A stretch of DNA of 64,000 bases from Bin16 sp965206315 (GCA_965206315.1 OZ242210.1:2294001-2358000); one strand, 5' to 3'; counted from the first letter of the stretch, positions 9,459-18,327 are shown. Notes: generated from the letters alone by a model not told the origin. A program made the numbers and translations.

Positions 9459-10595
9459 ATGAAGAACGGGTTCAAGGTCCTCGACAGCGACATCCACGTC
9501 ATCGAACCGGCGAGCCTTTTCGAGGACTACCTCGAAGCGCCGTTCCGCTCGCGCATGCCCGTCATGCAGCGCAGCGACGTCACCGGCGTCGACACGTGGG
9601 TCATCGACGGCAAGCCGTTCCCGCTCTGGAACGAGTGGCCGGAGTTCGCCAAGGCGAATGCCCTGCTGAAGACGAAGAAGGAGCGCACGCCATTCCAGGT
9701 GAAGGCGTTCGAGCACGGGTTCGACGCCGCGACCACGCTCGAGGCGATGGACATCGAGGGCGTCGACGTCGCCGCGCTCTTCCGCACGAACGGCGGTACG
9801 TGGATCGTGGGGCTGGACGACCTCGAACCCGAGTACGCCGCCGCCCTCTGCCGCGCCTACAACAACTGGATGCGCGACTACTGTGCCACCGATTCCGACC
9901 GGCTGAAGGGCATCGCGCTCCTGCCGCTGCAGGCGCTCGACCTCGCCATCGAGGAGGCGCGCCGCGCCGTGACCGAGCTGGGCTTCGTCGGCGTTACCGT
10001 CCACACGGAGCCGGTCAACGGTCGCCTGCTCTACGACGAGGAGGTGGAACCGCTGTGGACCGAGGTCGAGCGCCTGGGGGCGGCCGTCTGCCTGCACGGC
10101 ACGTCGACTGCGCCGGGACGCGAGGACATCAGCCGCAAGTTCCTGCGGCACCCGTCGCCGCGCACGATGACGCACGCCCTCAGCTTCCCCACGCAGATCA
10201 TGGGCGCGATGGCCGGGCTCACGATGACCGGCGTGCTGGAGCGCCACCCCGCGCTGCGCGTCGCGTTCCTCGAGGCCAACTGCGGATGGCTCCCCTGGCT
10301 CCTCTATCGGCTGGACGACCAGTACGCCAAGTACGTGGAGACCGACCTGTCGCTGCAGCCGAGCGAGTACTTCCTGCGCCAGTGCGTCCTCTCTATGGAG
10401 GCTGACGAGGAGCTCGCGGCGGATGTGATGGAGCGCTACGGCAACGACATCATGGTCATCTCCACCGACTACCCGCACCCGGACAGCGCCTTCCCCCACG
10501 CCATGGACGAGTTCTTCGAGCTCGACCTGCCGGACGAGTCCCGCCGCAAGGTGCTCTGGGACAACTGCGCCCGCCTCTACGCGCTGGATGGCTGA
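9459..10595 (+). CDS. Amidohydrolase family 2 metal-dependent hydrolase
   Basis: 378 residues, amidohydrolase_2 (TIM-barrel) type. It starts with the family's V-L-D-S-D-I-H-V-I-E-P-A-S-L, has a central H-G-T-S segment, F-L-E-A-N-C-G-W-L-P-W and a C-terminal S-T-D-Y-P-H-P-D that supplies the conserved Asp. Related proteins include decarboxylases and hydrolases acting on aromatic or dicarboxylic acids; the substrate here is unknown. Divergent from the FGGY kinase gene, with 74 bases between starts, so both may share a promoter region. Confidence 0.87.
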   Translation: MKNGFKVLDSDIHVIEPASLFEDYLEAPFRSRMPVMQRSDVTGVDTWVIDGKPFPLWNEWPEFAKANALLKTKKERTPFQVKAFEHGFDAATTLEAMDIEGVDVAALFRTNGGTWIVGLDDLEPEYAAALCRAYNNWMRDYCATDSDRLKGIALLPLQALDLAIEEARRAVTELGFVGVTVHTEPVNGRLLYDEEVEPLWTEVERLGAAVCLHGTSTAPGREDISRKFLRHPSPRTMTHALSFPTQIMGAMAGLTMTGVLERHPALRVAFLEANCGWLPWLLYRLDDQYAKYVETDLSLQPSEYFLRQCVLSMEADEELAADVMERYGNDIMVISTDYPHPDSAFPHAMDEFFELDLPDESRRKVLWDNCARLYALDG

Positions 10596-10752
10596 CAGGA
10601 CCGTCATTCCCCCGAAGGCGGGTCGAAGGTGTAACCAACCCGTGATGCCTTGGACGGATCCCTATGACTTCTTGTAACCGTTCGCGGGATGAGGCATAGT
10701 ACCCTGCAGGCTGCCGTGCACTTCCCATCAACGGGCCCATCGAGGTGACGAG

Positions 10753-13143
10753 TTGGACCAACCGGACGAGCGAGACCGACGGATACAGGAGTTGGAAGAG
10801 CGCCTCTCGCGCCTGAGCGAGGCCGGCCTCCGCATCAACGAGAGCCTTGAGTTCGACACGGTGCTGCAGGAAGTGGTGGACAGCGCCCGGGCGCTGACCG
10901 CCTCGCGGTACGGGGCGATCACCATCCCCGGCGAAGTCTTCCAACGCCCCATCTTCATAGCCTCCGGTCTCACCAGGGAGGAGCACCAGAGGTTCTGGGA
11001 CATGCCGGAGGGACTGGGGTTCTTCGAGTATTTCAGCGGGTTGGAGGAGCCCCTGCGGGTCTCGGACATAGACAGCCATCTGAGAGCAGTGGGCATGCCC
11101 AGGTTCCTGCCTTCGGTGTCGGTGAGCTCTGTGCTGATCGCCCCGATCCGTCACCTGGGGGTCGGGGTCGGCACGATCTACCTGGCCCACGAGCCGGGCG
11201 GCGGTGAGTTCACGCAGGAGGACGAGGGCACGCTGGTGCTGTTCGCCTCTCAGGCGGCGATGGCCATCGCCAACGCGCGCAGGCACCGGGAAGAGCGCCG
11301 GGCCAGGGCCGACCTGGAGACGCTGATCGACACCTCCCCGGTCGGTGTGGCGGTCTTTGATGCCTTGACGGGAGCCCCAAAGTCCTTCAACCGGGAGGCC
11401 AGGCGCATCGTCGACATCCTGCGGGACCCCGACCAGACGCCGGAGCAGCTGCTGCAGGTGATGACATTCAGGCGCGCCGACGGGCAGGAGATCTCGCTGG
11501 CGGATGTCCCCCTGGCCGAACTGCTGAGTATCGGGGAGACGCTGCGGGCCGAGGAGATCGTCCTCGGCGTCCCAGGGGGGAGGAGCGTCACGGTGCTGCT
11601 CAATGCGACGCCCATCCTGCAGGACGACGGGGCGGTCGATTCGATGGTCGTCACCATGCAGGATATGGCTGACGTGGAGGAGACGGAGCGGCTGCGGGCC
11701 GAGTTCCTGGCGATGGTAAGCCACGAACTGAGGACTCCCCTGACCTCCATCAAAGGCTCCGCCTCCACGCTCATGGACGCGGGGTCCGACCTCGACCCCG
11801 CCGTGGTCCGCCAGTTCGTCCGCATCATCGGGGACCAGGCCGAGCACATGAACGCGCTCGTCGCTGATCTGCTGGACGTGGCCCGCATCGAGACGGGCAC
11901 GCTGCCGGTGAACCCCGAACCCGCCGACATGGCCGTGCTGCTGGACCGGGCGAGGAGCGGTTTCATCAACTCGGGAGGGAAGAACACCCTCGCCATCGAC
12001 GTCGAGCCCGACCTGCCCCTGGTGATGGCGGACAGGCGGCGCATCGTCCAGGTGCTGGGCAACCTGCTCTCCAACGCGGCCCGCAACTCCCCGGAGACGT
12101 CCATCATCAGGGTGAGCGCCGCGCGGCAAGGCGTTCACGTCACGGTCGCGGTGGCGGACGAGGGGCGCGGTATCCCTGCCGAGAGCCTGCCCGGCCTGTT
12201 CCGCAAGTTCTCCCGGGCGCAGTCCGAGGAGCAGGGAGGCGACACGGGGCTGGGCCTCTCCATCTGCAAGGGGATAGTGGAGGCGCACGGCGGCCGCATC
12301 TGGGCCGAGAGCGGCGGGCCGGGAATGGGGGCGTGCTTCACCTTCACGCTCCCGTCGGTTGAGGGTTCAGGGAGAGGCGCGCCTGGCAGGCACCCTTCCA
12401 TCTCCACGCGTGATGCGGAGAGAACGGAGGAACGGGTGCGCGTCCTCGCGGTGGACGACGATCCCAATGACCTCCGCTACATCCGCGACACCCTGGCCAA
12501 GGCCGGCTACGACCCGGTCGTGACTGGGGAGCCGTCGGAGGCGATCATGCTCGTGGAGGAGGAGCGGCCCAAGCTCGTGCTGCTGGACCTGATGCTTCCG
12601 GACATCAACGGCATCGAGCTGATGAAGAACGTCCAGAAGGTGGCGGACGTGCCGGTCATCTTCCTCTCCGCCTACGGCCGGGAGGAGCTCATCGCCAGGG
12701 CCTTCGACATGGGGGCCGCCGACTACGTGGTCAAGCCCTTCTCGCCGACGGAGCTTTCGGCGAGGATCAGGGCGGCGCTGCGCCGGCGGGAGGCCGCGGA
12801 GCCGTCCAAGCCGTACGTGCTGGGCGACCTGACGGTCGACTACGCCGCGCGCAGGGTGACGCTGGCCGGCCGCCCCATACAGCTCACGCCGATCGAGTAC
12901 CGGGTGCTGGCCGAGCTGTCGGCCGACGCCGGACGGGTGGTGACCTACGAGCGCATCTTGGAGCGGGTCTGGGGCGAACACACCGACGGGGACGTGCGGC
13001 CCTTGCGCACCATCGTCGCCAAGCTCCGCCGCAAGCTGGACGATGTCATCGGCAACTCCACCTACATCTTCACCGAGTCCCGCGTCGGCTACCGGATGCC
13101 AGCGGGAGAGAAGCCGGACGGCCCGACCACCCCACGCACCTGA
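10753..13143 (+). CDS. Sensor histidine kinase fused to an OmpR-type response regulator
   Basis: 796 residues with a TTG start preceded by GAGGTGA. Order: short coiled coil (about 1-30), GAF-like domain (35-180), PAS-like domain (190-310), HisKA with phospho-His 324 in S-H-E-L-R-T-P, HATPase with D-E-G-R-G-I-P and G-L-G-L-S-I boxes (to about 540), receiver (562-680) with Asp612 in L-L-D-L-M-L-P, and an OmpR/PhoB winged helix (about 690-790) ending in S-R-V-G-Y-R-M. No membrane segment is seen, so it should be a cytosolic sensor. Kinase and DNA-binding output sit in one chain. Its stop is one base from the convergent dehydrogenase stop. Confidence 0.93.
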   Translation: MDQPDERDRRIQELEERLSRLSEAGLRINESLEFDTVLQEVVDSARALTASRYGAITIPGEVFQRPIFIASGLTREEHQRFWDMPEGLGFFEYFSGLEEPLRVSDIDSHLRAVGMPRFLPSVSVSSVLIAPIRHLGVGVGTIYLAHEPGGGEFTQEDEGTLVLFASQAAMAIANARRHREERRARADLETLIDTSPVGVAVFDALTGAPKSFNREARRIVDILRDPDQTPEQLLQVMTFRRADGQEISLADVPLAELLSIGETLRAEEIVLGVPGGRSVTVLLNATPILQDDGAVDSMVVTMQDMADVEETERLRAEFLAMVSHELRTPLTSIKGSASTLMDAGSDLDPAVVRQFVRIIGDQAEHMNALVADLLDVARIETGTLPVNPEPADMAVLLDRARSGFINSGGKNTLAIDVEPDLPLVMADRRRIVQVLGNLLSNAARNSPETSIIRVSAARQGVHVTVAVADEGRGIPAESLPGLFRKFSRAQSEEQGGDTGLGLSICKGIVEAHGGRIWAESGGPGMGACFTFTLPSVEGSGRGAPGRHPSISTRDAERTEERVRVLAVDDDPNDLRYIRDTLAKAGYDPVVTGEPSEAIMLVEEERPKLVLLDLMLPDINGIELMKNVQKVADVPVIFLSAYGREELIARAFDMGAADYVVKPFSPTELSARIRAALRRREAAEPSKPYVLGDLTVDYAARRVTLAGRPIQLTPIEYRVLAELSADAGRVVTYERILERVWGEHTDGDVRPLRTIVAKLRRKLDDVIGNSTYIFTESRVGYRMPAGEKPDGPTTPRT

Positions 13144-13144
13144 A

Positions 13145-14131
13145 CTACCCCCGTAGCTGCCCCCACACGTCCGGGTTGACCAGCCGCAGCGGCCGATCGC
13201 CGCGGGCGAAGCGCTCGAAGTCCTCGGCGACCATTGCCGAGTGCCGCTCGATCGTCTCTTGCGTCGCTCCGCCGATGTGGGGCGTGAGCAGCACGTTCGG
13301 CAGGCCGGGGAACGGCGAGTCCGGCGGGATGGGGTGCGCCTCGTGCACGTCGAGCGCGGCCCCGGCGAGCCTGCCCGCCGCGAGCGCCGCCGCGAGCGCC
13401 GCCCGGTCCGCCACCGACGAGTTGGTGACGTTCACGAGGTACGCGCCGGGCTTCATCGTCGCGATGCGGTCTGCGTCGAGCATCCCCATCGTCTCGGGCG
13501 TGTCCGGCACGTGCATCGACACGAAGTCCGATGTAGCCAGCAGCGTGTTGAGGCTCGTCATCTCCACGCCCTCTGCGTCGTTTACGTAGGGGTCGTACGC
13601 GAGGACGCGCATCCCGAACCCGGCGGCGATCCGCGCAACCGCGCGCCCTATCGCGCCGAAGCCGACGATCCCCAGCGTTGCCCCGGCGAGTTCGCGCCCC
13701 CGGAAGCGGACGTAGGGGTCGGTGGGATCCTCCCACTGTCCCTCGCGCACGTAGCGCTCCCCGGCGCTCGTGTGACGCGCGAGCGCGAGCATCTGCGCGA
13801 CCGCGAACTCGGCGACGGCCTGTGCGTTCCGCGCGGGCGTGCGCACCACGGCGATGCCTCGCTCGGTCGCGGCCTCGAGGTCGGCGTGGTGCAGATCTCC
13901 ACGGCAGATGGCGGCGATGCGCAGTCCAGTCGCGGCGTCGAACATCTCCTCGAAGAGGAAATCTGCCTCGACCGCGAGCGCGTCGAACCCGTCGTTCGTT
14001 AGCCGCGCGCCCAACTCCTCCGGGTCCCAGAGCGTGCGCGTCTCTGTCCACGGCTCATGCACGACGCCGCCCAGCGCGGCAAGGCGGGCGAGCCCATCGT
14101 TCGAGAACGGCGCAAGCACAAGCGTGTTCAT
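13145..14131 (-). CDS. D-2-hydroxyacid dehydrogenase-like NAD protein, atypical catalytic residues
   Basis: 328 residues with the PGDH-type layout: N-terminal substrate domain, G-F-G-A-I-G-R nucleotide loop with Y-D-P-Y after the second strand, and L-T-P-H-I-G-G-A-T with the catalytic His. The usual Arg (N-x-x-R-G) is replaced in V-N-V-T-N-S-S-V-A-D, and the usual Glu (D-V-x-x-x-E-P) reads D-V-H-E-A-H-P. By family knowledge two of three catalytic residues are therefore changed. The ATG at 14131 starts M-N-T-L-V-L-A-P-F and overlaps the end of hpnE by 4 bases. Confidence 0.82.
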   Translation of the reverse strand: MNTLVLAPFSNDGLARLAALGGVVHEPWTETRTLWDPEELGARLTNDGFDALAVEADFLFEEMFDAATGLRIAAICRGDLHHADLEAATERGIAVVRTPARNAQAVAEFAVAQMLALARHTSAGERYVREGQWEDPTDPYVRFRGRELAGATLGIVGFGAIGRAVARIAAGFGMRVLAYDPYVNDAEGVEMTSLNTLLATSDFVSMHVPDTPETMGMLDADRIATMKPGAYLVNVTNSSVADRAALAAALAAGRLAGAALDVHEAHPIPPDSPFPGLPNVLLTPHIGGATQETIERHSAMVAEDFERFARGDRPLRLVNPDVWGQLRG

Positions 14132-15519
14132 CGAGCGCCTTGTCCCTTCCTCACGGCCTCCGCGGCGATGTTGCCGCTGCGCACGGCGCTCTCCATCGTT
14201 GCAGGCCAGCCGGTGTCCGTCCAGTCGCCCGCGAGGAAGAGGTTGGGCAGGGGCGTGGCGGACGGCAGGCGGTTCTCCGGCGCGTCCGGGAGCGAGCGGA
14301 ACGTCGCCCGCTGCTCCTTCACGATGACGAACCGTGTGATCTCGGCGTCCTTCGCGGCGGGGAAGAGCCGCGCCAGCTCCGGGATGAACGTCTCGCGGAG
14401 CGCCTCCTTGCTCATCGGCCAGAACTCCCATGCCCCCGACAGCGACACGGTTATGTACTGTCCGGGCCCCTCCAGCCCCGCGATCTCGGTACGGTTGAAT
14501 ACCCACTGGACCGGGCTGTCCACGAACGCGAGAAACTCGAAGTCGGCGATCTGGCGGTCGTACCAGACGTGCAGGTTCACGATGGGCGACCACGTGTGCG
14601 TTGCTGCGGGCGCGAGGGCGGCGTGCTCCTGCAACTCCTCAGGCAGCAGGCGGAGCAGGACGTCCGGCGGCAGCGCGCTCACGCAGGCGTCCACGGGCAG
14701 CGTCTCACCGTCCGTGAAGCGGACGCCGGTGACGCGTCCGTCCTCGACGACGATTGCATCAGCTGTCCTGTCGAGCAGCATATCCGCGCCCGCGTCCGTG
14801 AGCCGCTCGCGCACGGCGTCGCCCATGATGGCGGAGAGGCCCGCCCGGGCGAAACCGATATTGCCGCCGTTGCGGTCACGCAGCAGCGCCTCCTGAAAGA
14901 GCATGAACCCGGCGCTCGCCGAGACGTCCTCCGCCGAGTCGTTCAGCGCCGGGACGATGAGCAGGTCCCAGAAAGCGTGGATGGCCCGCTCCGACTGCCA
15001 GTGCGACCGCAGCCAGCGGTGGAACGACTGCTGCCGGAGCGCGGGACGGTCGCGCTTGCGCTCCAGCCACATCAGGACGAGCGCGGGTATCGCCCGGAGC
15101 CGCTCGCCGAAGCTGACGTGGGGATAGCGCAGCAGCGACGGCAGCAGGTGGAGCGGCGCGGGCAGGGGAAGGCCCGAGAGGATGCCGTGCCTGCCGTTCG
15201 GAGCGCGGACCTCGACGCGCAACCGCTTCTGGCGGCTCGTCAGTTCGAGCGAGCCAATCTCGCCGAGGAAGCACCGGTAGGCGTCGCAGCAGCCGAGGAA
15301 GACGTGCTGGCCATTGTCGATCTCCTGGCCGGTCTCCCGGTCGACGAACGAGTACGCCCTGCCGCCGAGGTACGGCCTGCGCTCCACGAGCGTTACGCGG
15401 TAGCCCGTGTTCACGAGCCGCCACGCCGCGGCCATGCCCGCCAGCCCGCCCCCGAGCACCGCGACGGAGGTCAGCGCTTCAGGACGCTGCGGAGCCGGGC
15501 CGTTGTCCACAGTCTGCAT
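14128..15519 (-). CDS. hpnE: HpnE, hydroxysqualene dehydroxylase (FAD)
   Basis: 463 residues. N-terminal FAD dinucleotide motif V-A-V-L-G-G-G-L-A-G-M-A-A, then G-G-R-A-Y-S-F, D-N-G-Q-H-V-F-L-G and a C-terminal L-F-L-A-G-D-W-T-D-T-G-W-P-A-T-M-E-S-A segment, as in the squalene-associated FAD desaturase family. HpnE reduces hydroxysqualene to squalene, the last step of the HpnCDE route. The chosen ATG lies 49 bases inside hpnD; the open frame upstream is antisense or other-frame to hpnD and is not used. Operon hpnC-hpnD-hpnE. Confidence 0.92.
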   Translation of the reverse strand: MQTVDNGPAPQRPEALTSVAVLGGGLAGMAAAWRLVNTGYRVTLVERRPYLGGRAYSFVDRETGQEIDNGQHVFLGCCDAYRCFLGEIGSLELTSRQKRLRVEVRAPNGRHGILSGLPLPAPLHLLPSLLRYPHVSFGERLRAIPALVLMWLERKRDRPALRQQSFHRWLRSHWQSERAIHAFWDLLIVPALNDSAEDVSASAGFMLFQEALLRDRNGGNIGFARAGLSAIMGDAVRERLTDAGADMLLDRTADAIVVEDGRVTGVRFTDGETLPVDACVSALPPDVLLRLLPEELQEHAALAPAATHTWSPIVNLHVWYDRQIADFEFLAFVDSPVQWVFNRTEIAGLEGPGQYITVSLSGAWEFWPMSKEALRETFIPELARLFPAAKDAEITRFVIVKEQRATFRSLPDAPENRLPSATPLPNLFLAGDWTDTGWPATMESAVRSGNIAAEAVRKGQGAR

Positions 15520-16361
15520 GTCAGGTTGAGTTTCTCCCAGGACGAGAGGCTCACGCGCTTCGAGAAGACGTCCCAGCCGCGCGAGGCCATCCTGTTCAGC
15601 AGGCGATTGTAGAGGTGGTGCAGCCCTTCCGCACAGCCGCGCGACTCCGGCTCCAGCAGCGGCATCAGCCGCGACGCCGAGTCGAAGTAGCGCTGGGCGC
15701 GGTTGGCCTGGAAGCGCATCATCGCCCGGAAACGCTCGTGGACGACGCCGTCGCGCAGATCGTCCTCCGTGTAGCCGAAGCGCGCCATCTCGTTGAGCGG
15801 CAAGTAGACGCGGTCGCGCTCGATGTCCTCCCGCAGGTCCCGGAGGATGTTCGTCAGCTGCATCGCCAGCCCGAAGTCCACCGCGGTCTCCTGCGCGAGC
15901 GGCACGTCCCGGTAGCCGAAGATGCGGATCGAGACGAGCCCCACGACCGAGGCGACGTGGTAGCAGTAGTGGCGCAGTTCGTCGAAGCTCGCGAACCGCC
16001 GTGGCTCCAAGTCCATCTCCACACCCGTGATGATGTCCTGGAAGAGCGATTCCGGGATGTCGTACGTGGCGGCCGCATCGACCAGTGCCGTGAGGATGGC
16101 GCCCTCCGGGCGTCCGGCGTAGGCGTCGCGCAGGCGTTCGCGCAGCGCGGCAAGTTCGCTCCGCTTCTGGGATGGGGCGCCGTCGCCGTCCGCGATATCG
16201 TCGGCGAGGCGGCTGAACGCATAGGCGGCGTAGATGGCGCGCCTGCGCGGATGGGGCAGGGTGAGGAAGGCGTAGTAGAAGTTGCGCGCCTCGCGCTTGG
16301 TGACGGCCTGGCACTCCTCGTACGCGGCGTCGAGCGCGGCGTTGTCCGTCGAGGTCGTCAT
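15471..16361 (-). CDS. hpnD: HpnD, presqualene diphosphate synthase
   Basis: 296 residues from the ATG at 16361, which overlaps the hpnC stop as ATGA. Two Asp-rich Mg sites typical of trans-isoprenyl (squalene/phytoene synthase) enzymes are visible: R-L-A-D-D-I-A-D (about 50) and N-I-L-R-D-L-R-E-D-I-E-R-D-R (about 165). In the HpnCDE pathway HpnD joins two farnesyl diphosphates to presqualene diphosphate. A phytoene synthase is the main alternative by homology, but the HpnC and HpnE neighbours favour HpnD. Confidence 0.9.
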   Translation of the reverse strand: MTTSTDNAALDAAYEECQAVTKREARNFYYAFLTLPHPRRRAIYAAYAFSRLADDIADGDGAPSQKRSELAALRERLRDAYAGRPEGAILTALVDAAATYDIPESLFQDIITGVEMDLEPRRFASFDELRHYCYHVASVVGLVSIRIFGYRDVPLAQETAVDFGLAMQLTNILRDLREDIERDRVYLPLNEMARFGYTEDDLRDGVVHERFRAMMRFQANRAQRYFDSASRLMPLLEPESRGCAEGLHHLYNRLLNRMASRGWDVFSKRVSLSSWEKLNLTCRLWTTARLRSVLKR

Positions 16362-17272
16362 GGGCGGCGCAGCAGCGTCAGGCGGGCGGCCGTGGCAAGG
16401 ATGAGCCACAATTTGCGGGAGCGCGTGACGACCGGCCGCCTGCTCAGCACGTCGTAGTCCTGCTTGCGGATGGCGTCCAGCACGCGCATGCCGCCTTTAC
16501 TGAAAAGCGCGATGGCCAGCCGGGCCCGTCCGCTGAGGCGTGTCGCCAGCGGCAGCCCCTCCTCGAACAGCGCCTGGGCGCGGTCGACCTCGGACCGCAT
16601 CAGGTCCCGGAACGCCCTGTCCGCGATGCCGTTGGCGATCTGCCCTTCCGTGCAACCGAACGCCCGCATGTCCTCGAGCGGGATGTAGATGCGGTCCATC
16701 GCGTAGTCGCGCGCCACGTCCTGCCAGAAGTTGGCGAGCTGCAGCGCGGTGCACGTCGCGTCGGAGAGCCGCACGTTCTCTTCGCTCGCCTCGCCGAGAA
16801 CGTGGAGTACCATGCGTCCGACGGGGTTGGCGGAGTGGTCGCAGTAGTGGAGGATGTCGGCGTACGTCTCGAAGCGCCCTGACCCCTGGTCCATGCGGTT
16901 CGCCTCGATCAGCTTGCGGAACGGCTCTGCCGGTATCTGCGCGCGCCGGATGGTGTCCTGCAGCGCCACCATGATGGGGTGGGTTGGCCCTTCCTGTTCC
17001 CTCTCCCCCTGGGAGAGGGTTAGGGTGAGGGCTCGCGAGAGCTCCGCGTCCCACTCGTCGAGCAGCGCGAGGCGGTCGCCCTCCGCCTCGTCACCGAGGT
17101 CGTCGGTGTGGCGGCAGAAGGCGTAGACCGCTTCGAGCGCAGGCCGGTGCTGCCGGGGTGTGAACCGGGAGATAACGGTGAAGTTCTCGTAGTGCGAGCG
17201 CGCGAGATCGCCGCAGTAGGCGTAAGACTCTACGAGGGAAGGGGGCCTGGCTGAGGCATGGGACAGCGCCAT
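16358..17272 (-). CDS. hpnC: HpnC, hydroxysqualene synthase, with repeat-derived insert
   Basis: 304 residues. Squalene/phytoene synthase fold with C-R-H-T-D-D-L-G-D-E (first Asp-rich site) and N-F-W-Q-D-V-A-R-D-Y (second). Converts presqualene diphosphate to hydroxysqualene. Between A-E-L-S-R-A and P-T-H-P-I-M the protein carries an extra L-T-L-T-L-S-Q-G-E-R-E-Q-E-G stretch. This is an in-frame copy of the intergenic CCCTCTCC/GGGAGAGGG repeat; other HpnC proteins, as I recall them, run straight from the Asp-rich helix region to a short loop. The GAGG before the ATG overlaps the TGA of the upstream yjbQ gene. Confidence 0.9.
   Translation of the reverse strand: MALSHASARPPSLVESYAYCGDLARSHYENFTVISRFTPRQHRPALEAVYAFCRHTDDLGDEAEGDRLALLDEWDAELSRALTLTLSQGEREQEGPTHPIMVALQDTIRRAQIPAEPFRKLIEANRMDQGSGRFETYADILHYCDHSANPVGRMVLHVLGEASEENVRLSDATCTALQLANFWQDVARDYAMDRIYIPLEDMRAFGCTEGQIANGIADRAFRDLMRSEVDRAQALFEEGLPLATRLSGRARLAIALFSKGGMRVLDAIRKQDYDVLSRRPVVTRSRKLWLILATAARLTLLRRP
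16999..17031. repeat. Family-A-like repeat inside hpnC
   Basis: CCCTCTCCCCCTGGGAGAGG followed by GTTAGGGTGAGGG, the same as the intergenic copy at about 33660-33696 apart from the loop. It lies in the hpnC reading frame without a stop and adds about 14 residues. Confidence 0.85.
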
Positions 17273-17280
17273 GCGAGGCC

Positions 17281-17727
17281 TCAGCTGCCGTAGACGCTGA
17301 TGATTACCTCTCGCGTCCGGGGATGGTCGAGCTCGACCAGGAACACGCTCTGCCAGGTGCCCAGCGCGAGCTCGCCGTCGATGACGGGGATGGTCTCGCT
17401 GGAAGGCAGGAGCAAGTGGGCGCAGTGCGAGTGGCCGTTGGGCACCTCGTCCGGCGTCATGTTGACGGTGCGGATGGCGAAGTCATTGTGGGCGTAGTAG
17501 GCGTCTTCCGGCGCGATGTTGCGCAGGAACCGCTTCATGTCATCGATGAGCAGCGGCTCGTGCTCATTGATGACGACAGCCGCCGTAGTGTGGGCGCAGT
17601 AGACGCACAGCAACCCGTCGCGCACGCGGGAGTCGGCAAGCGCCCACCGGACGTGCTCGGTGATGTCGTAGAACTCGGGAGCGTTGTTCGTCTCTATGCG
17701 CAGGCGGGTTACGATGGTGCTTGTCAT
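17281..17727 (-). CDS. YjbQ/UPF0047 family protein (secondary thiamine-phosphate synthase type)
   Basis: 148 residues, typical of YjbQ. Family motifs: D-I-T-E-H-V, Y-C-A-H-T-T-A-A-V-V-I-N-E-H-E, H-N-D, G-H-S-H-C-A-H-L-L-L-P-S-S-E-T-I-P-V and L-G-T-W-Q-S-V-F-L-V-E-L-D. The clustered His residues form the metal-like site of the family. Some members show thiamine phosphate synthase side activity; the real role is unsettled. The ATG at 17727 is preceded by GATGAGGGC. It ends 8 bases before hpnC, so it is probably the upstream gene of the squalene operon. Confidence 0.88.
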   Translation of the reverse strand: MTSTIVTRLRIETNNAPEFYDITEHVRWALADSRVRDGLLCVYCAHTTAAVVINEHEPLLIDDMKRFLRNIAPEDAYYAHNDFAIRTVNMTPDEVPNGHSHCAHLLLPSSETIPVIDGELALGTWQSVFLVELDHPRTREVIISVYGS

Positions 17728-17836
17728 GCCCTCATCCTCTGGGGTACGGCCATTCTGCGACTGGGACGGCCGGAGTTGATACGACTCTAGCAACGTAGCA
17801 CCAAGGGCATTCCCGAGTCAATGCCTTAGCGGGTAT

Positions 17837-17887
17837 CCCACCTCTCCCTTGAGGGGAGAGGTCGCCGCGCAGCGGCGGGTGAGGGTG
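17837..17887. repeat. Family-A repeat between yjbQ and the DUF1761-like gene
   Basis: CCCACCTCTCCCTTGAGGGG hairpin, then CGCCGCGCAGCGGCGGGTGA. The gap 17728-17910 holds only this repeat and a short AT-richer stretch that may carry the yjbQ-hpnCDE promoter; no clear -35/-10 pair. Confidence 0.8.
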
Positions 17888-17910
17888 AACCTGGCCGGGC
17901 AGATGCTCCT

Positions 17911-18327
17911 CTACTGCCAGGCGCCGAGTATCGCGCCAACCACCAGCATCTGCAGCACGGCGTAACCTGCGTCTATCACGTACAGTTTGAAACCCCGGTG
18001 CTCGAATGCGTAGTTCGCGACCTGCCCCACGGCGGTCACGGCGACACCAACGATGAGGCCGGTCAGCAGCCCCTCCACCACGTCTGCCGCACCCACCGCC
18101 TGCACGATGACGGCCAGCATGATCGCGCCGACGAGTGAGCCCAGCCCGGCGGTGCTGTAGGCGCGCCGCACCTCGCTCTTGCGCTCCTCAAGCATCTCAG
18201 CGGTCAGCTTCGCTGCGGCCATCCACGGCTTCGCCAGCACGGTGAAGTAGACAGCGCCCAGTGCGTACCCTGCGAGCGCCGCCACGATGACGGCAAGCCA
18301 GTTCAGTGCTCCGAGGTCGATGTTCAT
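17911..18327 (-). CDS. DUF1761-like four-helix membrane protein
   Basis: 138 residues with four predicted membrane helices: residues about 8-30, 55-80, 85-105 and 112-135. The first helix is followed by A-V-Y-F-T-V-L-A-K-P-W-M, the pattern of DUF1761 proteins. Function unknown. The ATG at 18327 has AGAGAGGAGAAC upstream; the open frame beyond it is antisense-like Arg/Ser-rich sequence and is rejected. It lies 16 bases downstream of the polyprenyl synthase gene and is probably co-transcribed with it. Confidence 0.75.
   Translation of the reverse strand: MNIDLGALNWLAVIVAALAGYALGAVYFTVLAKPWMAAAKLTAEMLEERKSEVRRAYSTAGLGSLVGAIMLAVIVQAVGAADVVEGLLTGLIVGVAVTAVGQVANYAFEHRGFKLYVIDAGYAVLQMLVVGAILGAWQ

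Noticed and set aside
9144..10607. 487-codon minus-strand frame opposite the amidohydrolase
   Set aside because: Antisense frame of a clear enzyme gene; high-GC third-position bias keeps it open. No motif in its product.
14128..16314. 728-codon frame fusing HpnE with an upstream region
   Set aside because: The upstream part is another frame of hpnD; HpnE motifs begin only after 15519.
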